Assembly: GCF_021018805.1 (NCBI RefSeq)
Contig: NC_086247.1
Coordinates: forward strand, 141,604,102 to 141,668,101
Origin: Prinia subflava
Lineage: Eukaryota; Chordata; Aves; Passeriformes; Cisticolidae
Direction of reading: 5' to 3'
Length of the DNA: 64,000 nucleotides
The position numbers and the translations under genes were made by a program. This document shows positions 14,201 through 26,058 of the stretch, piece after piece. Each line of letters starts with the position of its first letter. Positions within the stretch are counted from its first letter, which is position 1. The notes beneath the pieces were generated by a model that did no database searches, was not told the DNA's origin, and saw only the letters and a list, made by a program, of their open reading frames with translations.

Positions 14201-14905
14201 TATGACTACAAATCCATAGGAAATAACAATCTAACTTACTGATAGCAGATTTAGCAAGGCCATGGACATTTAAAAACATTTGGTTTCCATTAAAAAAAAT
14301 AGATGTCTATCTGGAAGTGTAGGGATAATATACATGAAACATTGCCCTTAAGAAGAGACACAACTGTCATTTATTTATTTATGGATAAGAAATTGCAAGA
14401 CCTAATATGAATTAATGAAATTATGTAATTCTCCTAAGACATTCTTGTCACACTACATAAAGTTAAAAGCAGGGAGACAATCAGTACTGCAGAACAATAA
14501 CACTAAAAAGCTCAATTTATTTTCTTTATTCAAAAAGTACTTATTTAAATAAGCTGATGTAAATGCAGTCAAATCCATACAAACTCAGCACTTGTAGCAG
14601 TTGAATCCTTTTCCAAATTAAAATCACCAGGTTATGTGAAAGTTATTTAAGCAAAGGTGTAACTGGCTCACATGTGTCTGCTGTACAATTAGTTTCACTT
14701 CTCTAGGATTGGCAGGGTCTGAGATACAACCTGTAAGAGCCATCAGCTCCATTTAAGATGAGGTACTGTTTTCTGAGGTCACAAACACTGAATATATTCA
14801 ATGAGCTTTAACTAACCAGGAAGAAAAATAGGTTGAAGTGAAATTATTTGAAATGTACTTCTGATGTGCAAAACAGAATCAATTATTCTGCAAAGAGTAG
14901 AGGAG

Positions 14906-14927
14906 AAAAAAAAAAAGAAAAAAAAAA
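14906..14927. repeat. Poly-A/purine tract
   Basis: Two A runs of 11 and 10 separated by a single G, inside a longer purine-only stretch that continues to about 14939 (GAGGAAGGGG...). It is simple sequence and prone to length variation. Confidence 0.9.
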
Positions 14928-17566
14928 GAGGAAGGGGTGAGAAACTAAGAAAATGATTGAAGGCAAACAGTAAAAAGAGCCAAGAGAGGCATCTTTGCCA
15001 GCAGAAGGACAATGAGAAAGGCCTTTGAAATGTAAGAGGGCTAAAGAAGTATTAGAGAAAATGGGTTTAGTAATACGCTGGGGGAAATAAATTAATTACA
15101 ACTCCAAAAGACTTGTGGTAATGGCTTTTTTCTGTTAACTTGTCTATACCAGGAGAATAATTAAGAAAAAAAAAGAGGAGAATTTGATAAACTATTAAAT
15201 TATATTTTTAATTACTGAATTCAGATTTACTCTAGGATGTTCTGAGTTAGGATAAATTAGTGTGAGGTCATTGACTGCAGTAAAACTGCACTGGTATCTG
15301 TCAGCTGACAGCTTGGTGACTTGTACACCATTTTCCAAATAGCCTAACCTTCATAATATACTTCTCATTCCTTGATACCTCTCTCTGTGATTTCCTTGTC
15401 AAGTTACAGGATCTGACTTGTTCTGTAATTCTGTAAAGACAGATGGCTACAGCTGTTCTTACGGGAGTTCTGATTTGTTTTCTCACTTCTGTACCTTGTT
15501 TGGGTAATTCTTTTACTCATTTGAACTGAATTTATCCTGTCCATCTAAGCATTTTATACAACTTGGATAATTAAATGAATGAGGATACATTAAAAGTCCG
15601 ACAGAGCACAAAAGCTAAAGTCCAACAGAGAATATGATCTTTGATATTTTTGTTCTATCTTTGCTGGGTCAAAAACTTCAGAAGAATGCATTTTGAGGTG
15701 TGTATTTTCTTTCATTTTTATTCTTTTAGAAAAATACTTGCTGTTAGTTCATGATATGCAGTGCTTACTATAAAGCATGCAGTAGCCTTCTGCCTAAAAA
15801 TGAAAACACCGTAAGGGATATGTTGTCCATCATGTTCAGGATTATAATTACAAGACAAGACAAATTGCAAAAGCTGCATACCTTTGTCCTGGTGCACACA
15901 CCAAGTCATCAACTGAGTCAACACAGGGATTTATATGAAAGGAAAATGAGACTAACATTTAAGTCATGCAGTGGTCTAGGAGGTGTGAGGAATCTCATGC
16001 CAGCCTTTCCAACTTCCTTGGATTACATGTATACATCTATATGTTGTATTTTAAAACATCTAGTTTTTGAAATATGGAAAGGACATTCATCTTGGTACTG
16101 AAATTTTAGATGTCTCAGGTAGACCATCAATATATTTTTTACCAAAGTGTCTAATACTAGATTAACAATTCTACAAAGGCACTTCTTATCATCAGTGGAC
16201 AGCAATGGGGTCCCACACTGATTCATTTCAATACAGTTATGTGAGACAGGTCTGATGCGTCAGTCTCAAATGTCTATTTCTTCTCAATGACCATTTAGAG
16301 GCCCAAGGCTGACTAATGCAGATTTTGAAATATACCATTTAGAAATCAGATATTAAAGATTAATTCTTTGGCACGAGGTCTGTCTTGAAATGCTTCTTCA
16401 CAGCTGTAAATTTAGGCTGCAGCTGCTCACTTCCACAGGGCATTTGACCACAGGTCAACTAACCTGAGAATTTGCATGGGTGATGCCTCTCCTCTCAGCA
16501 ACTGGTGGGGAAATGGGATTCTTAACAGAACCAGAGTCCAGTAAGTAATGCTCAGTTAGTGTCAACTAAGCACCATTTAGTAGTCTCACAAAAGGAGATT
16601 TTAAGTAGGTGGTGCAGTTATTACTAAACAAAATCAGTTGAATATAACTGCAATCCATCAATGGTAGAACTGCTGTAAACAGGGCCATTGAGAATGTCAT
16701 AAAAAGCTAAAAATCTTTCCTTCCCACCCTGCTGTAAGGCAGGCTGTACAGAAGCAATGGAACTCTGACAGTAATTGCACAATATGTTACTGTATTAATG
16801 GCATCCTGAATAAGGGTGATTACATGTTTTAAAGTCTTTAAAATAGCATATTTTCCTGATAATCTCTGATAATAGTTTTGCTTTGCCATCTGTCTAGCTA
16901 ACTTCTGATTCTTTGTTAAAGGCAAGGAATGTAAGCAGATGCAGATGGCATCAGAATCCAGGGTATCTACAAAGATTTGCATGAGCAGAACAAGCAGCAC
17001 ATGGATAAGGTTACCACGGAGTGGATTTGCATACCAAATAGAAAAACAAAATAGGAAAAAACAGGAGGCTGCAGTGTGTATGTGGAATATGCCGTGATCA
17101 CACCAGGCTATGGTGTTTCATGTGCTATTAGGGCATGTATATTACATCAAATATTAAATGCTTGTAGAAACAACAGAAGGTGCTGAAAGATACCTTTGTT
17201 TCCTGGAGTTCTTTAGACGCCCTGAGGGGTTAGAAGAACACTGGAAATCTGTTACACAGTTAACACTATCAGAAAACAAAGTTAATAGATTGTGCTTCTA
17301 AGAAATGAATTATATTTACAGTATTTTACCCAGTAGGACTTAAAGCTTTTACAGCTTTATGAAAGCTAATGTTGTTACATGAATGGAAACTGCAATAATC
17401 TAATAAATAACAATTAATTAAATAAATACATCAGTCTATCTGATTAGTTCCACTACATAGCTACATACAATCTAAGAAGACTATTTCATGCTAATACTTT
17501 CTGACTATTTTTTCATTTTAATTTGAAAATAAATTGGATCTTTTGCTGTTCTTTATAACTATAGAG

Positions 17567-17610
17567 TTCTATGGCAATGCCATAGAAGACCACACTTGCT
17601 AGTGTGGTCT
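17567..17610. repeat. Two abutting perfect hairpins
   Basis: The first is TTCTATGGCA / TGCCATAGAA around a single central A (17567-17587; 10-bp arms). The second is AGACCACACT / AGTGTGGTCT around the loop TGCT (17587-17610; 10-bp arms). They share base 17587, so 44 consecutive bases are almost wholly self-complementary as two stems. I see no TA-flanked terminal inverted repeats that would make this a known MITE, and the stems are short for a microRNA precursor. Confidence 0.85.
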
Positions 17611-18639
17611 AGACTTCCATTCTCCTGAGAAAGAAGAAATTATTTCTGTCCCAGAATGAAACAAAAAAAAGCCAAAACAAAAACCTCCACATTAATAAAC
17701 TGATTGTGTTAGAGAGGAAAACCATATTTTATTTACAAAACAACTGTGACGTAGCATTTCTTCCTAAGCTGATTTTTTGCCATGATATATCAAAATGTAT
17801 TATTTTATAAATAGTACATTTACTGTCCACACTAGTCCTACTTAAGAGAAAGTTGGGAACTTTTAAGAGATCTAGGTTCTGACCAGATTTTTTTTATTTT
17901 CCAGGACAGTTTCTGGCTGGAGTTGCCTGCGCTGTACAATGACAAGAAGAAAAATACCACTAGGAGATGTCGCTTAAATCACTGACATCTCTTGAGATTT
18001 CTGTTGCTAAAGGTTTTAATTTTCCTTCTAGTGCTGGTATTGTACTAACCAACTTGCTCACCAAGCAGTATTTATATCATCTTTTTTACTTTTTTTAGAA
18101 CACATGATTAATTTATAATTGTGCTGGGCAGCATTTTCTGATCCTTACTTCAGTCTTCTACTAAGGTGGCAGGATCTGTCAGTATTTGTATCCTGTTGGA
18201 TTTCTGCTTGTGAACCTGTCAGTATCATCCAAGATTTGGCCTAATTGCTTAGAACAGGTTCTGAAGAGATGTTTTTGCCTTATACACAAGATTTTCACTT
18301 AGCTGATAACGTCTCATTCCTATAACCTGGTTCCAAATAAATGAAGCCTTCACTTTTTGACCTTTTTACTTTTTTTCCTCCTTTTATTTCATTATACAGT
18401 CAAATCTGGTGCCTTATCCATCCCACAAGAATTATCTCTCCATGTTTAATAATCATGAGATATTTAAAATCTTTTCATAGTTTGGGTATGGTATCCCAAA
18501 TTACTGTTCTTGTTGAAACACTGCTCACTCACTTCGCTGCCTTGTTGCAGAGTGAAGACGATAATTGGAGGAACAAAAATAAAGGGTGGGGGGAGCTGAA
18601 ATAAGAACAATTTACCAGAAACAGCAATGAGATAAGAAA

Positions 18640-18935
18640 ACAGTGATGATAGCAGTGCTAGTAAGAGAGTGCCCAAGGCTGGGGAACATTTCACAGGCAA
18701 TTGCTCACCCAGCAGAACACGGCACTCCCTGACCACATCCCCCAGCAAACTGGAAAGAACACGTCCCTGTACTCCCCCTGGGCTTGGTGTGAGGTGACAT
18801 GAACAGCCCCAAGGTCCTGCCTCTGCCCCTCCTGGAGGCTGCAAAAATTAGCCCTGTCCTGGCCAGAATCAGAGCAGGAATCTCCCCATGGCTGAGGTAC
18901 TGGCAGCACTACCATCCCAGCAGAGTGTACTACCA
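18640..18935. other. GC-richer block, probably an unidentified interspersed repeat
   Basis: A sharp rise in GC, rich in CCC and CCTGG words, interrupts AT-rich sequence on both sides. A minus-strand frame of 126 codons (18464-18844) runs through it; its residues (many Gly, Pro, Leu, Ser) reflect composition and show no domain. The abrupt edges and the style resemble avian LTR fragments, but I cannot name a family or define ends. A small CpG-poor regulatory element is the alternative. Confidence 0.3.
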
Positions 18936-21340
18936 GAAATTGTGTTGAGGCAATTCAATCAGTTTCATGTGGATATTGACTGTTTATCCCTTCACAACTG
19001 CTTTTCAACCTTCTTTTCCTCTGCAGTGATCTATGCCAGCATTTGAATCCATCACATCTTTTAGCTGAATAGAAATGCATGGTTCTATTCACTGTGTTTT
19101 CACCAGAGCCCTTTCACATCTTCATAATGATGTTATGGTACAGCTTGCAAAGCAGCTATTTTCATCACAGTTCATAAGAAATAAATATGCAAACCAACTG
19201 TTCACAGTAGAGCCATTTTTGTCCTTGTTTGAAGATCCAAACTACCTGTATGGATCTAAATAAACACTTTTTGCTCTGACAAAAGAAATTTTTGCATAGA
19301 CATCTAACATGTTTTGGACATCCTGGTGTGGGCTAAATTACATCTTGAAGCATATCTGAAAATTTCTTTCTCAGTAGTAATATCAATAAATAAAATACTA
19401 AACATGGCATTAAAAAGGTTAAGTCTTTTAGTTTTAAAACACTTAATTTATCCTATTAACATCTGATCTGATTGATTTAAATGAAAGAGACATGCTTATC
19501 AATTTTATTTGCTACAACTCCACTGAGTTAAAAAGAAGTACTTTTTTTACATCTGGTGATAATTTTGGCCCTTGGACAAAAATAGATCTAAGACAAATAA
19601 TGGGTATAAAGGTGAAACGAGTGCCAGACAAAGCTGATTATCTTGCTTTACATCTCACTGTGCGTGGTACATTGTAGCACTATTTCCTCTTAACTCTTGT
19701 GAAAATTTTAAGGATCTTTCCCATCACTAAAACTGTAACCATGGTTTGCACTCTGTTCTGGTGGAAATTGCAGCCTGAAGAACATTGGGTAGCATATGAA
19801 AAATGGAAAATGTGTATTTTTTGTGCTGAAAAAAGAATTCGGTGACTTGAATATTGTGCAGAAGGTACTTGAAAATTATTTTTACTTTCTTTTTTAAAAC
19901 CAATGTGTTACTATGTGTTCTGATTTCCAAGAGGAGGAGCTCTGTGTATTCACCTTTGTGCTGTCATCCCACAGGAGGCAGCCTCTGTAAGCACAGATGT
20001 TATAACTGCCCCATTCCCAAGGAAGGAATGACTCTCTAGGTCTTTTTCTTGTTGTCTGTTCACACAAAAAGGTTACATTTTTAGCTTTACCATGATCTCC
20101 CTGCCCTACAGAAAGAGGATGTGGCTGGGTGTAACAGGATCACTGTTTGTTTTCTCTGCTCTTAAATTACATTAATCCCACGCTCTGGGGCTTCCAGTGG
20201 GGTCTAATGGCTGAGGAGGGAGGAAGCCTTCTGGCAACTCCAAATTTTGTGGCTTTTGTGCCTTCCTGTAGGGCAGAGATATGCCATGACACAAAGGGAC
20301 ATGAAGCAAGGTGTGAAGGGATAACAAGGAGAATTACAATTTCTCAAAACTTAGGTATCATATTTTCCTTGTATAATCAAAATTTAACTGAGCACAAGAC
20401 TAGGTCACATTGGAGGGGACTCTGGGTATTTGTTTGGTTGGGTTGCCACAGAAATGTAAGTGATCCTAATAGTTTTCCCTGGACCCATTGCCCTTTTTTC
20501 CATACCAAACTTTCTTAGCCCTGGGAGCTTCCTTCTTCTTCCTTCCTGCTCCGTTTCCATGGGAAATTATATTTCTTTTTGATCTTTCATTAGAGGTTTC
20601 ATATTTTTAAATGGATAGTGGAAAGGATACTGCATAGGAACATGTCCTGCAGAAACTATTTGGATCCCTTGGAACTGGATATCAAGCACAGCATTTCTTG
20701 TGATTCAAGGGCATTAATATGTAAGTTCCTCATGGCCTTGTACAGTCCCATGTTCCTACTGGAAAAGACTCCAGAATTTACTGTGAAACAAGAAAAATTT
20801 CAGAAGAAAAGACTGAATTTGACAGAGTCCTAACAGAAATATAAGGAAAGGGAAACAAAAGACGATGCTGCAGTCTCATCTTCGAATCAGTAAGGTTTAT
20901 TGAACTTCTAAAGCCTTCTCACAGCTTTTTTGCTAAAACAAAGAAGACTTAAAACCAATATAATAATTAAGTGGGATTTTTGCTTCCCTAAAGACATAGA
21001 GGGAATGTTTCATTCCAGCATCAAAATGGCACCAAAAATACAGGTAGAGAAAGGACCAGTGACAGCCAGAGGTAAATTATGCACTCCATTGTTGGCAGAC
21101 ATGGGCTTGTATGGTAATTTATCTCCTAGACTAGAACTATATTTGAACAAAAGCAAATACACTTTCTAGTCTGTGGCCCACTCCTCCTTTGACTACACTA
21201 TCACCTAGTAAAATAAATTATTTCGTTTTCAGAGGGATTTTCATTTTCTTGTCATATTTAATTGTAGGCTACCTGAGGAAATGAAATAAATACATGAAAT
21301 ACAAGGAAAAAATACACCTTCATACACTTCTGGGTGTGGT

Positions 21341-21399
21341 GTTTTTTTTGTTGTTGTTGTTGTTGTTTTTGTTGTTGTTGTTGTTGTTGTTGTTTTTTT
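21341..21399. repeat. (TTG)n microsatellite with flanking T runs
   Basis: GT8G is followed by repeated TTG units, interrupted once by TTTTT, and ends in a 7-T run. The minus-strand frame through it (21241-21429) encodes poly-Thr/Lys only because of the repeat and is not a gene. Confidence 0.95.
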
Positions 21400-24330
21400 A
21401 ATTGTTCCATTACAGACTGAAAGATTCAAGAACTTGATGTCTGATGAGGGAAACAGTGGAAATAAGATTGTGCAGTAATACAGTTGAATTTAGCCTTTTC
21501 ATCTTTATTCATTTACCTGTTGGGGTCATGTTCAAAGAACTGCATGTAAGTGGTTTACATGAAATAGCATATCAAGGAAAAAATTTATATCCGTGCTTCT
21601 CAGAAAGAGGTAAACAAATCTGTACAATCTGCAAAGCATCATCATTCTGCAGATACGTTTAGCTAAGCACAAGAAATTTAAAATGTCCATATGTATGCAT
21701 TGCCATCCCATTCCTCAGCACAGATGTTTTCAGAGAATACAGAATGACTTAACTGGGAATTCAGCTAACCCCTCGACTCTCATCCAGAGCCTTTAGCAGG
21801 TGACTTGCTGGGCCTACTGTGGCTTAAATTTCCTTCCACCTAATCTTTTTCTCTAGTGGGTTGCAGCTGTAGATATGTGAGGGAAGAGTTATATTTGAGT
21901 GGGATATCAGATTGTATCACCTCTGATACTCTAGCTAAAGAAATGAAATCAAGTCTGTGCTGGGTTTTTGCTGTGCATCCACCACCTTTTTTTTTCTTAA
22001 TACTGCATAGAAAAATATGCATTTAAAAACGTAAATACTGTACAGACTTTCTCTGCAATCCCCTGCTGTGAGCTCTGAAAGAATAATTTTATGTTTGAAG
22101 GATTAAAGATCTCAACAATTCTAGGGCAGTGACAGCAACTGAATTACATCTTGTGAAGTTTAGTATTCTGTCGTATTAGATATTTAGTCAGATCTGAAGC
22201 TATCTGAACACTAAACCCTTACTGGCTACTCATACAGAATTTTTTCAGACATACATAATTTACATAAACTTCCTTTCTTGTTTCCAAGGGAGCTGGTGTT
22301 AACTGAAGACAGCCTAGCTGGTCTTTACGATGGAATATAAGGAATGGGGGGAATCAGTCAAAATCTGGACATGGTAGGTAGCACAAGGCATTTATCACTG
22401 GACTTCTTAATAGAGTAAAATCAAAGAAGCAGAATGCAAACTTCCAAATGAAATGTACTGGTCTTAGGATTCCATAGCATTCTTCCGCTCTCAGTGTTTT
22501 TTCAGGAATCAACTAAATTTTAGCAACATTAAAATTTCTGAAGTGCAATAATGAAGATTGAAATCTCTGTAGAGTTCATGCTCTAGCACTGATTCCTGTA
22601 CTCCCTTCTGTCCCTATCTCTGGGGATGGCAGAAATGGCCTGGTGGGGAAAGAATCCTGCCAGGCCAGTGTCTGAACACCTTTCTTGATCCCAGAAGTGT
22701 AATAATTCTCTTCCATCTTTGAGTTTTCAGATTCCCTGCCTGGTCTTCTGGGTCTTCTTGCTCAAGAGGACCAGAACTAAGGGTAAACAGAAAAAAATAA
22801 TTTGTGCTTGAAACTATATTTAGAAAATCCTTTTGATAGCATTTCAATGATTTCAATTCCTTTATATAGTCTTTGACTTTTGCAGCAAGAATATCCAGAA
22901 AGGAAACAAGACTGAAATAAGAAATTAGCTTTCTACTCTGCAACTCTAGCTGTGATCTGTGATTTTAAGGACAAGGAAATAAAGCAATGCTCTCTGCGAC
23001 TTGCACCTAATTACAACAGTGTGTTCAAGTGGGAGGAAATAGAATGTGTGCTGGCTTTGTGCACAGAGCCTGGCATGCAGCAATATGAAAGAGTGGGAGC
23101 TCTGTGATGTACAGTTTATCTCAGCAGCACAAGCAAATCCCAGCCATTTTCCAATAGCTGTGTTGTTAAAGAAGGGGTGTAAACGGAATTGCTGAAGCAA
23201 ACATTCAGCCAACTGGACTTGTGTGGGTAGGCACAGGTTGTTTTAGCTGGTTGTGATTTCTGTTTCTGATTTGAAGTGGCACAGAAAAGACAAAGCAAAT
23301 AATAAAGCTTGACTTTATTAAAATATGTATATGTGATGTGGTAGGAAATTCTATTTAAGAACATTATAACCCCTCCCTGAAATTAAACTGAACAGCAAAA
23401 GAAATTCCAAAAGTCTTAGAAACCTTCACCTATGTGGATTAAAAATGAAGAGACAGTTATTTTTCCAAATATGTGGTTACAATAAAAAGGGCTCAGTTTA
23501 AGCATAAGAGAAAGCATTATATTTCTGTGTTTTATTATGAGCATAATTTGAACAAACTGGCTGGAGAGGTGGTGGATTCCTCTCCTTGGGAATTTTGTCA
23601 AAACAGGTTTAGATAAACATCTGGTAGGGGAGTTTTCTCACCCTTCTAAGCATCAAAGACAGTGTCAAAATGTAGACTGTACAGAGAAACTTCAAATGAA
23701 GAAAGATGAAGAACAGAGCAGGGAGGTGTTTGTGGGGAGTGGTGGTGAAAATGGAGGTTAAGGTATGTACTGAGGTTAAAAATGATGATGAGTGAAGCAG
23801 ATTGAGCCAGTGCAGTTTCCTGGGGGATGATTTTCTCTGTTTTATTTTGAATTTTAAAAGGTGAAATTTTCCCCTGCTCCCTGAATAATAAAAGTACTTT
23901 GCAATTCTATAGTGTCTTCATCTTACAGTTTCAAAGAACTGTAATGAATTAGGCCTCTGAATTTTCCTCCAAGCAAGATAGATGGGCTGCAAGTGCCACC
24001 CTTTGTATGTGTGACTACCTGCTCTTGAATGTCATCATTCTCCGATGGAATGAGGAAACATGAGTAATGCAGGGATGAATATCTTTCAAACTGAGCACAT
24101 GAAAGCTTCCCATGAAGGCAGCTCCCCATCCTGACACTTAATGCAAACACAGTGACCCACATACATCCAGAATGGGACTGACAAAACTTAGGTTAACTGC
24201 TTGATTTAAAATCAACAGCTGACTTCAAAAGAAAAGAAGTGACACAAATACTTTTTTCTAATAAGAGAGCATTGCCATCTTCTCTCATTAATATGGTAAA
24301 TAGTCATATTGTGTACATTTTAACACATGA

Positions 24331-24357
24331 CTACTTTGAAGTCTGGCTTCAAAGTAG
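24331..24357. repeat. Perfect 11-bp inverted repeat
   Basis: CTACTTTGAAG and CTTCAAAGTAG flank the 5-base loop TCTGG. The arms match at all 11 positions. No T-run follows, and in a vertebrate such a hairpin is not a terminator. It may be a cruciform-prone site or chance. Confidence 0.85.
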
Positions 24358-24879
24358 ACAAGTAGAGTTACATGCTTTTGCTGTAAACTTCAGAGCAGGG
24401 AGCATTCTAGTCATCTGTCTGTTTATCTGCTGGTCTCCTGAGCCATCAATCTCTTAAAAGCAAAATATCCCTCACCATAATGCCACTAATTCACAGAATG
24501 CTGATATGTTTTATTGCTAAAAATATTTGAAAACGACTGCATGTTCCATTATGAATAAATGCAGACAGATGGAAACCATACTAATAATAGATCCCTCTGC
24601 AACAGACCTTTTTCATTAAGATGATTCCATGTGACTATAACTGGAGTAGGTCAAATGCTGATTTGGTGATGTGTAGGATATTTTGGTATTTTTCAAAGCT
24701 TTTAGTCTGGGCTGGTATACAAACAGTAAAATCCTGACATTTTGTACAGAAATGAATTTTAAAAAGGTTTTAATTTAAGAGCAACCTAATTTCTTCCTTT
24801 CTATTTCCTATTCCACCTTTTTCTTCTTCAGAAAAGAAAAAAAAAGCCTGAAAAAACGATAGAACTGGTCTGAGAAACT
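24358..24879. other. AT-rich non-coding stretch
   Basis: About 520 bases with no repeat consensus, RNA gene or recognisable coding frame. It ends in a purine-rich segment (GAAAAGAAAAAAAAAGCC at about 24831-24848) next to the GC-richer block that follows. Confidence 0.5.
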
Positions 24880-25295
24880 TGGGACCAGAAACAGTCTTGA
24901 TGGGAGCCTTCTGAAGCTCAAATGATGATCTAACAGAGGGCAGGAGTGCAGCAGTCCTGGCAGATTTGTGGCAATTGCTGGAGTGGACCCGAGCTGTGTC
25001 ACCAGCCCGGGTCAAACCCCACACAGCTGTCCTGGTATGAGCTTCCACTTCAGGCTCCCTGCTCCAGGAGAGCAACCAGGGGAGGAGACAGTCCTCAGTC
25101 CCTGGAAATCAGCTCTGTGGCTGCTTCCAGTAGGTCAGTCCTTTGCCAGGAGGGGTTTGTTGGCTAAAGTAAATCTGACTGGCATATCTGACTAGGAAAT
25201 GTAAGTTCATGATGTCCCAGCAGCCTGCCAGGACAGCAGGCACATTGATACTGGAAACAGCTGGCATTTTCATGGGATGTCATCAAAACCATCCA
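24880..25295. other. GC-richer block, unclassified
   Basis: Local GC rises well above the flanks, with CAGG and CCAGG words and two overlapping plus-strand frames (24946-25167 and 24968-25195). Neither encodes a domain I recognise, and the two frames cannot both be real. The block could be an old interspersed repeat or a distal regulatory element. Its right part at 25209-25250 contains a CAGCAGCCTGCCAGGACAGC near-palindromic stretch. Confidence 0.3.
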
Positions 25296-26020
25296 TATAA
25301 AATAAAATGTGGGGTTGGTCCATTTTGCCCTATTTGTGCTGCTGGACATATGCCTATGTCCCTTGAATATTTTGTCTCAGTACATTCCTGGTGTTTTTGA
25401 CCAGATATAAATATAATAAGTCTCATATATGCCAATAATATATATTGGGTATGATGAAAGTATAGCTAAGATCCCTTTATTTTTGCTTCCAGTGGCTTTA
25501 ATTATTCCTTCCCTTCATTTGTGCCATGCATCTAACTGGTATTCCTTTGGAATTTTTGCCTGTGATTGAGTTCAGCATTTATTTGAATGCTGTTGATCTA
25601 GTGATAATGTTAAAGTCAGTCTGCTAAGCTGGAACATGCAGCTCTACCACAAAACTCCACCCTATGAATCATTAATAGGACTTGCTCTAGTTTGCCCCTA
25701 AGGATGACAAGCATTCATGTGTGCTGTGTGAATCACCCTCTTGCTATGATGCCTGACACTGAAAGCCCTATCAGGTTATTTAACAGTTAACAGAGTCTCT
25801 CTATTATTATTATTGTTGTTAATTTTATCCTTTTGCTAATATTCCATACAAGAAATCCACACAGACCCTTTGAGGCTGGTTATTCATGTCAGATCTCTCT
25901 GCTTAGCAGGACATATAAAGAAGAAAGAAACATCAAAAAATCCTCATATCATTGCATTGGAAGGTCACAAATTATATCCCAAAATCAATGGGATTATTTG
26001 TGCCAGGAAATCTGGAATTC

Positions 26021-26058
26021 TCTTTCTCCCTCCCTCTCTCTCTCTCTCTCTGTGTCTC
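26021..26058. repeat. (CT)n microsatellite
   Basis: A pyrimidine stretch beginning TCTTTCTCCC and passing into about ten CT units, ending TGTGTCTC. The plus-strand frames here encode Ser/Leu repeats as a by-product. Confidence 0.95.

Larger units (their letters stand above)
6708..17566. other. Long AT-rich non-coding stretch
   Basis: About 10.9 kb without a supportable gene. The frames present (60-116 codons, including 15751-16101) have no recognisable domain and are expected by chance. There are short purine tracts and small hairpins, listed separately where clear. I see no CR1 terminus, LTR ends or RNA gene. A 'ctggaaggaactttagaatag' word near 9115 looks faintly CR1-like but is too short to call. 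Confidence 0.5.
17611..24330. other. Non-coding stretch with one GC-richer block and a TTG repeat
   Basis: This is mainly AT-rich sequence with no supportable gene. Frames such as 20147-20518 (123 codons) show no recognisable domain. The two structured parts, the GC-richer block at 18640-18935 and the TTG repeat at 21341-21399, are listed separately. The 20100-20300 and 22600-22780 parts are slightly richer in GC but match nothing I know. Confidence 0.5.

Noticed and set aside
18464..18844. 126-codon minus-strand frame in the GC-richer block
   Set aside because: Low-information Gly/Pro/Leu composition and no domain, with an overlapping frame in another phase. Best explained by an unidentified repeat.
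21241..21429. Minus-strand frame with poly-Thr/Lys
   Set aside because: It is generated by the TTG/CAA microsatellite.
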